Below, piece after piece: positions 63,669 to 64,000 of a stretch of DNA of 64,000 bases. Under the pieces are notes generated by a model, which saw nothing but the letters and a program-made list of their open reading frames with translations, was not told the origin of the DNA and did not search any database. Source of the stretch: an uncultured Bacilli bacterium (GTDB lineage: Bacteria > Bacillota_I > Bacilli_A > RF39 > UBA660). The position numbers and the translations under genes were made by a program. The stretch is from contig CAKONI010000001.1 in the NCBI GenBank assembly GCA_934097105.1, positions 1-64,000 of the forward strand, written 5' to 3'. The first letter of the stretch is position 1, and each line of letters opens with the position of its first letter.

Positions 63669-64000
63669 TTAAAATGGCAAGTCATTTTCAACTTTTATTT
63701 CTTCTCCAAAGTCCTTGAATGGATCTTCTGGTATTTCTGACATATTCATTGTTTTTTCTTGTTTTGCATTTATGTTATATGGTGTTACATCATTAGATGG
63801 TTCTGGTTCAAAGTTATATGAATTCATACTTGATGTATCATTTACATTGTATGGATTTGTATTGCTTTCTTGTTGCCTTTCTCTTTGTGCTTTTGTGTCT
63901 AAAAACTGAACGTTGTCTGCGACTACTTCAGTTACATATCTTTTTTGACCATTTTGATCTTCATAATTTCTTGTTTGAATACGTCCATCTATTGCTACTT
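63669..64000 (-). CDS. ssb: single-stranded DNA-binding protein, 5' end outside window
   Basis: The visible C-terminal part opens [20 protein letters not shown], typical of the OB fold, with [14 protein letters not shown] completing it. A flexible Asn/Ser/Glu linker follows, and it ends in ENDLPF, the acidic tip that recruits replication and repair partners. Located before rpsR as in rpsF-ssb-rpsR. The start lies right of the window. Confidence 0.95.
   Translation of the reverse strand, partial: VAIDGRIQTRNYEDQNGQKRYVTEVVADNVQFLDTKAQRERQQESNTNPYNVNDTSSMNSYNFEPEPSNDVTPYNINAKQEKTMNMSEIPEDPFKDFGEEIKVENDLPF

Overview
The window is AT-rich DNA (by eye roughly 70-75% A+T) from a low-GC Bacillota (Firmicutes) chromosome. 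Gene content points to an uncultured, probably gut-associated member of Bacilli with a compact genome (RF39/Erysipelotrichales/Mollicutes-like); this placement is inference, not measured. TGA acts as a normal stop (for example the amidoligase gene ends in TGA directly before a terminator hairpin) and Trp is written TGG, so this is not a code-4 Mycoplasma. Three sporulation or germination genes are present (spoIIQ-like, spoIIR, gerQ), so the lineage carries, or recently carried, an endospore programme.

Most genes lie on the minus strand. The right end (yycJ, rlmH, M23 peptidase, dnaB, rplI, a DHH phosphoesterase, rpsR, ssb) matches the block found beside oriC in Bacilli, so the origin probably lies to the right of the window.

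Layout: 1-1000, edge of a mobile element (internally shortened serine recombinase behind an attenuator-like leader). 1.1-5.6 kb, ssrA (tmRNA), smpB, rnr, secG and a coiled-coil protein. 5.7-10 kb, str operon (rpsL-rpsG-fusA-tuf). 10-12.4 kb, unknown genes including a tandem pair of paralogues. 12.4-15.2 kb, valS under a T-box with a GTA (Val) specifier. 15.2-24.8 kb, uvrB-DUF1287-HD-pssA-psd-uvrA-lgt-trxB, mixing excision repair, phosphatidylethanolamine synthesis and lipoprotein modification. 25-30 kb, an amidoligase-domain protein facing a zinc-ribbon/SPFH pair resembling B. subtilis YdjG/YdjI. 30-35 kb, a response regulator, two membrane sensors (one a degenerate kinase) and a secreted protein; the regulator and the secreted protein share a promoter block. 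35-39.5 kb, ddl, hpf, then a compact Agr-like cassette (kinase-less membrane protein, 36-residue aromatic/cationic peptide, AgrB-like peptidase, small basic protein), then tagO. 39.6-43.6 kb, mbl, spoIIQ-like, DUF1146, rpiB, rpmE, murA. 43.8-48.9 kb, Asn-rich and membrane-anchored surface proteins of unknown role. 48.9-52.2 kb, spoIIR-prmC-prfA-rpoE and a small protein. 52.3-56 kb, class A PBP, small overlapping gene, pduL, gerQ, LemA-like. 56-64 kb, ung, Na+/amino-acid symporter and the origin-proximal housekeeping block.

The strongest candidate for an undescribed system is the Agr-like cassette at 36.9-38.4 kb. Next are the two-sensor system at 30-35 kb with its shared promoter element, and the amidoligase protein with a long helical N-terminal region.
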